A stretch of DNA of 64,000 bases from Pseudomonas chlororaphis subsp. chlororaphis (GTDB lineage: Bacteria > Pseudomonadota > Gammaproteobacteria > Pseudomonadales > Pseudomonadaceae): the NCBI RefSeq assembly GCF_003945765.1, contig NZ_CP027712.1, forward strand, positions 4,898,001 to 4,962,000. The letters are read 5' to 3'. Shown in pieces: positions 63,553 through 64,000 of this stretch. Both the position numbers and the translations under genes were made by a program. Position 1 is the stretch's first letter. Each line of letters opens with the position of its first letter. The notes under the pieces were generated by a model. The model saw only the letters and a list, made by a program, of their open reading frames with translations, was not told the origin of the DNA and made no database searches.

Positions 63553-63712
63553 CTACTTCCTTATACCAGGCAATCGCCCCACCATCATTCAGCTCAAGTA
63601 AGCCTAGCCCTAAATAGGTTATTGATCCGCTTAAGAAAATAGACACCCGAATGACTCTATTGGTTTCCCCCCTCGACAGATGCAAGCCAGAACCCAAATC
63701 GCAGGCACAAAA

Positions 63713-63736
63713 AAGGGCGACCGAAGTCGCCCTTTT
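63713..63736 (-). terminator. terminator of rpsA
   Basis: On the minus strand, AAGGGCGAC (63736-63728, read in reverse) pairs with GTCGCCCTT (63721-63713), followed by a T run to 63708. It follows the rpsA stop by 17 bp. Confidence 0.85.
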
Positions 63737-63753
63737 CTATGGTCTGACAGAAC

Positions 63754-64000
63754 TTAGTTCTGCTTTTCCATCTGTGCACGCAACAGGTCGCCCAGAGTGG
63801 TAGGACCAGCAGCGATATCCGAAGCAGCTGGCTTGTCGCGCAGGCTCTGGATAGCTTCTTTCTCGTCTTCAACGTCTTTCGACTTGATCGAGAGCTGGAT
63901 TACGCGGCTCTTACGGTCAACGCTGATGATCTTGGCTTCAACTTCTTCGCCTTCTTTCAGGACGTTACGAGCATCTTCGATGCGATCACGGCTGATTTCG
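63754..64000 (-). CDS. rpsA: 30S ribosomal protein S1, C-terminal part
   Basis: The last 81 codons of rpsA; the rest lies beyond the window. The visible part covers the end of the sixth S1 RNA-binding domain (ISRDRIEDARNVLKEGEEVE, VDRKSRVIQLSIKSKD) and the tail ending LGDLLRAQMEKQN. S1 binds mRNA and helps initiation on leaders. rpsA is upstream of the small lipoprotein and ihfB on the same strand. Confidence 0.96.
   Translation of the reverse strand, partial: EISRDRIEDARNVLKEGEEVEAKIISVDRKSRVIQLSIKSKDVEDEKEAIQSLRDKPAASDIAAGPTTLGDLLRAQMEKQN

Overview
The window is a bacterial chromosome segment from a fluorescent Pseudomonas, most likely of the P. fluorescens group. The evidence is the gene set and order: ohrR-ohr, efp with its arginine rhamnosyltransferase earP, the lipoprotein oprI, tesA/ybbAB, greB, the five-gene kdpFABC-DE block, and an O-antigen locus lying between wbpM and lapA-ihfB-rpsA. 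Pseudomonas-type REP hairpins also occur between genes. There are no rRNA or tRNA genes, insertion sequences or CRISPR arrays that I can see.

Positions 1-18,980 are conserved housekeeping sequence: a LysR regulator, the peroxide-responsive pair ohrR/ohr, an exported esterase, EF-P and EarP, a GreA/B-like protein, CysB, universal stress protein, a 5'-nucleotidase, a PanE-like reductase, a thioredoxin-like protein, a PilZ-like protein, a DAHP synthase, OprI, an L,D-transpeptidase, and the TesA/YbbA/YbbP and GreB group. Positions 18,980-22,700 look accessory: a 587-residue acidic coiled-coil protein of unknown function, a decayed membrane-protein gene, and an orphan LuxR-type response regulator. 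Positions 22,950-31,440 return to core genes: DoxX, a lytic transglycosylase, TatD, a chemoreceptor, a thioesterase, a CHAD protein and a patatin-like protein. Positions 31,460-39,572 hold the potassium pump KdpFABC and its two-component system KdpDE. Positions 39,988-45,432 carry an ethanolamine-type permease, a DUF1989 protein with its GntR regulator, a TetR/short-chain dehydrogenase pair and a ComEA-like DNA-binding protein.

Positions 45,545-62,179 form the O-polysaccharide locus and are visibly richer in A+T than the flanks. wbpM, an epimerase/reductase and a WbpL-type initiating transferase would make and load the first sugar on undecaprenyl phosphate. A tight five-gene operon on the other strand (49,782-58,871) encodes the ABC exporter Wzm/Wzt, where Wzt has a long C-terminal extension, followed by a 1204-residue multidomain protein, a GT4-like glycosyltransferase and a HAD-domain protein. 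No wzx, wzy or wzz is visible, which fits ABC-dependent export.

The most interesting candidate system is the 1204-residue protein. It joins an N-terminal methyltransferase, a TPR-like section, a coiled coil built from three 28-residue (four-heptad) repeats, and a C-terminal domain of about 445 residues that is also found in the neighbouring HAD protein. The layout resembles the E. coli O8/O9a chain terminator and molecular ruler WbdD, but with a different C-terminal module. Between wbpM and the exporter lies a clearly recognisable, heavily decayed sugar-nucleotide epimerase gene, a sign that the locus has been replaced or remodelled.
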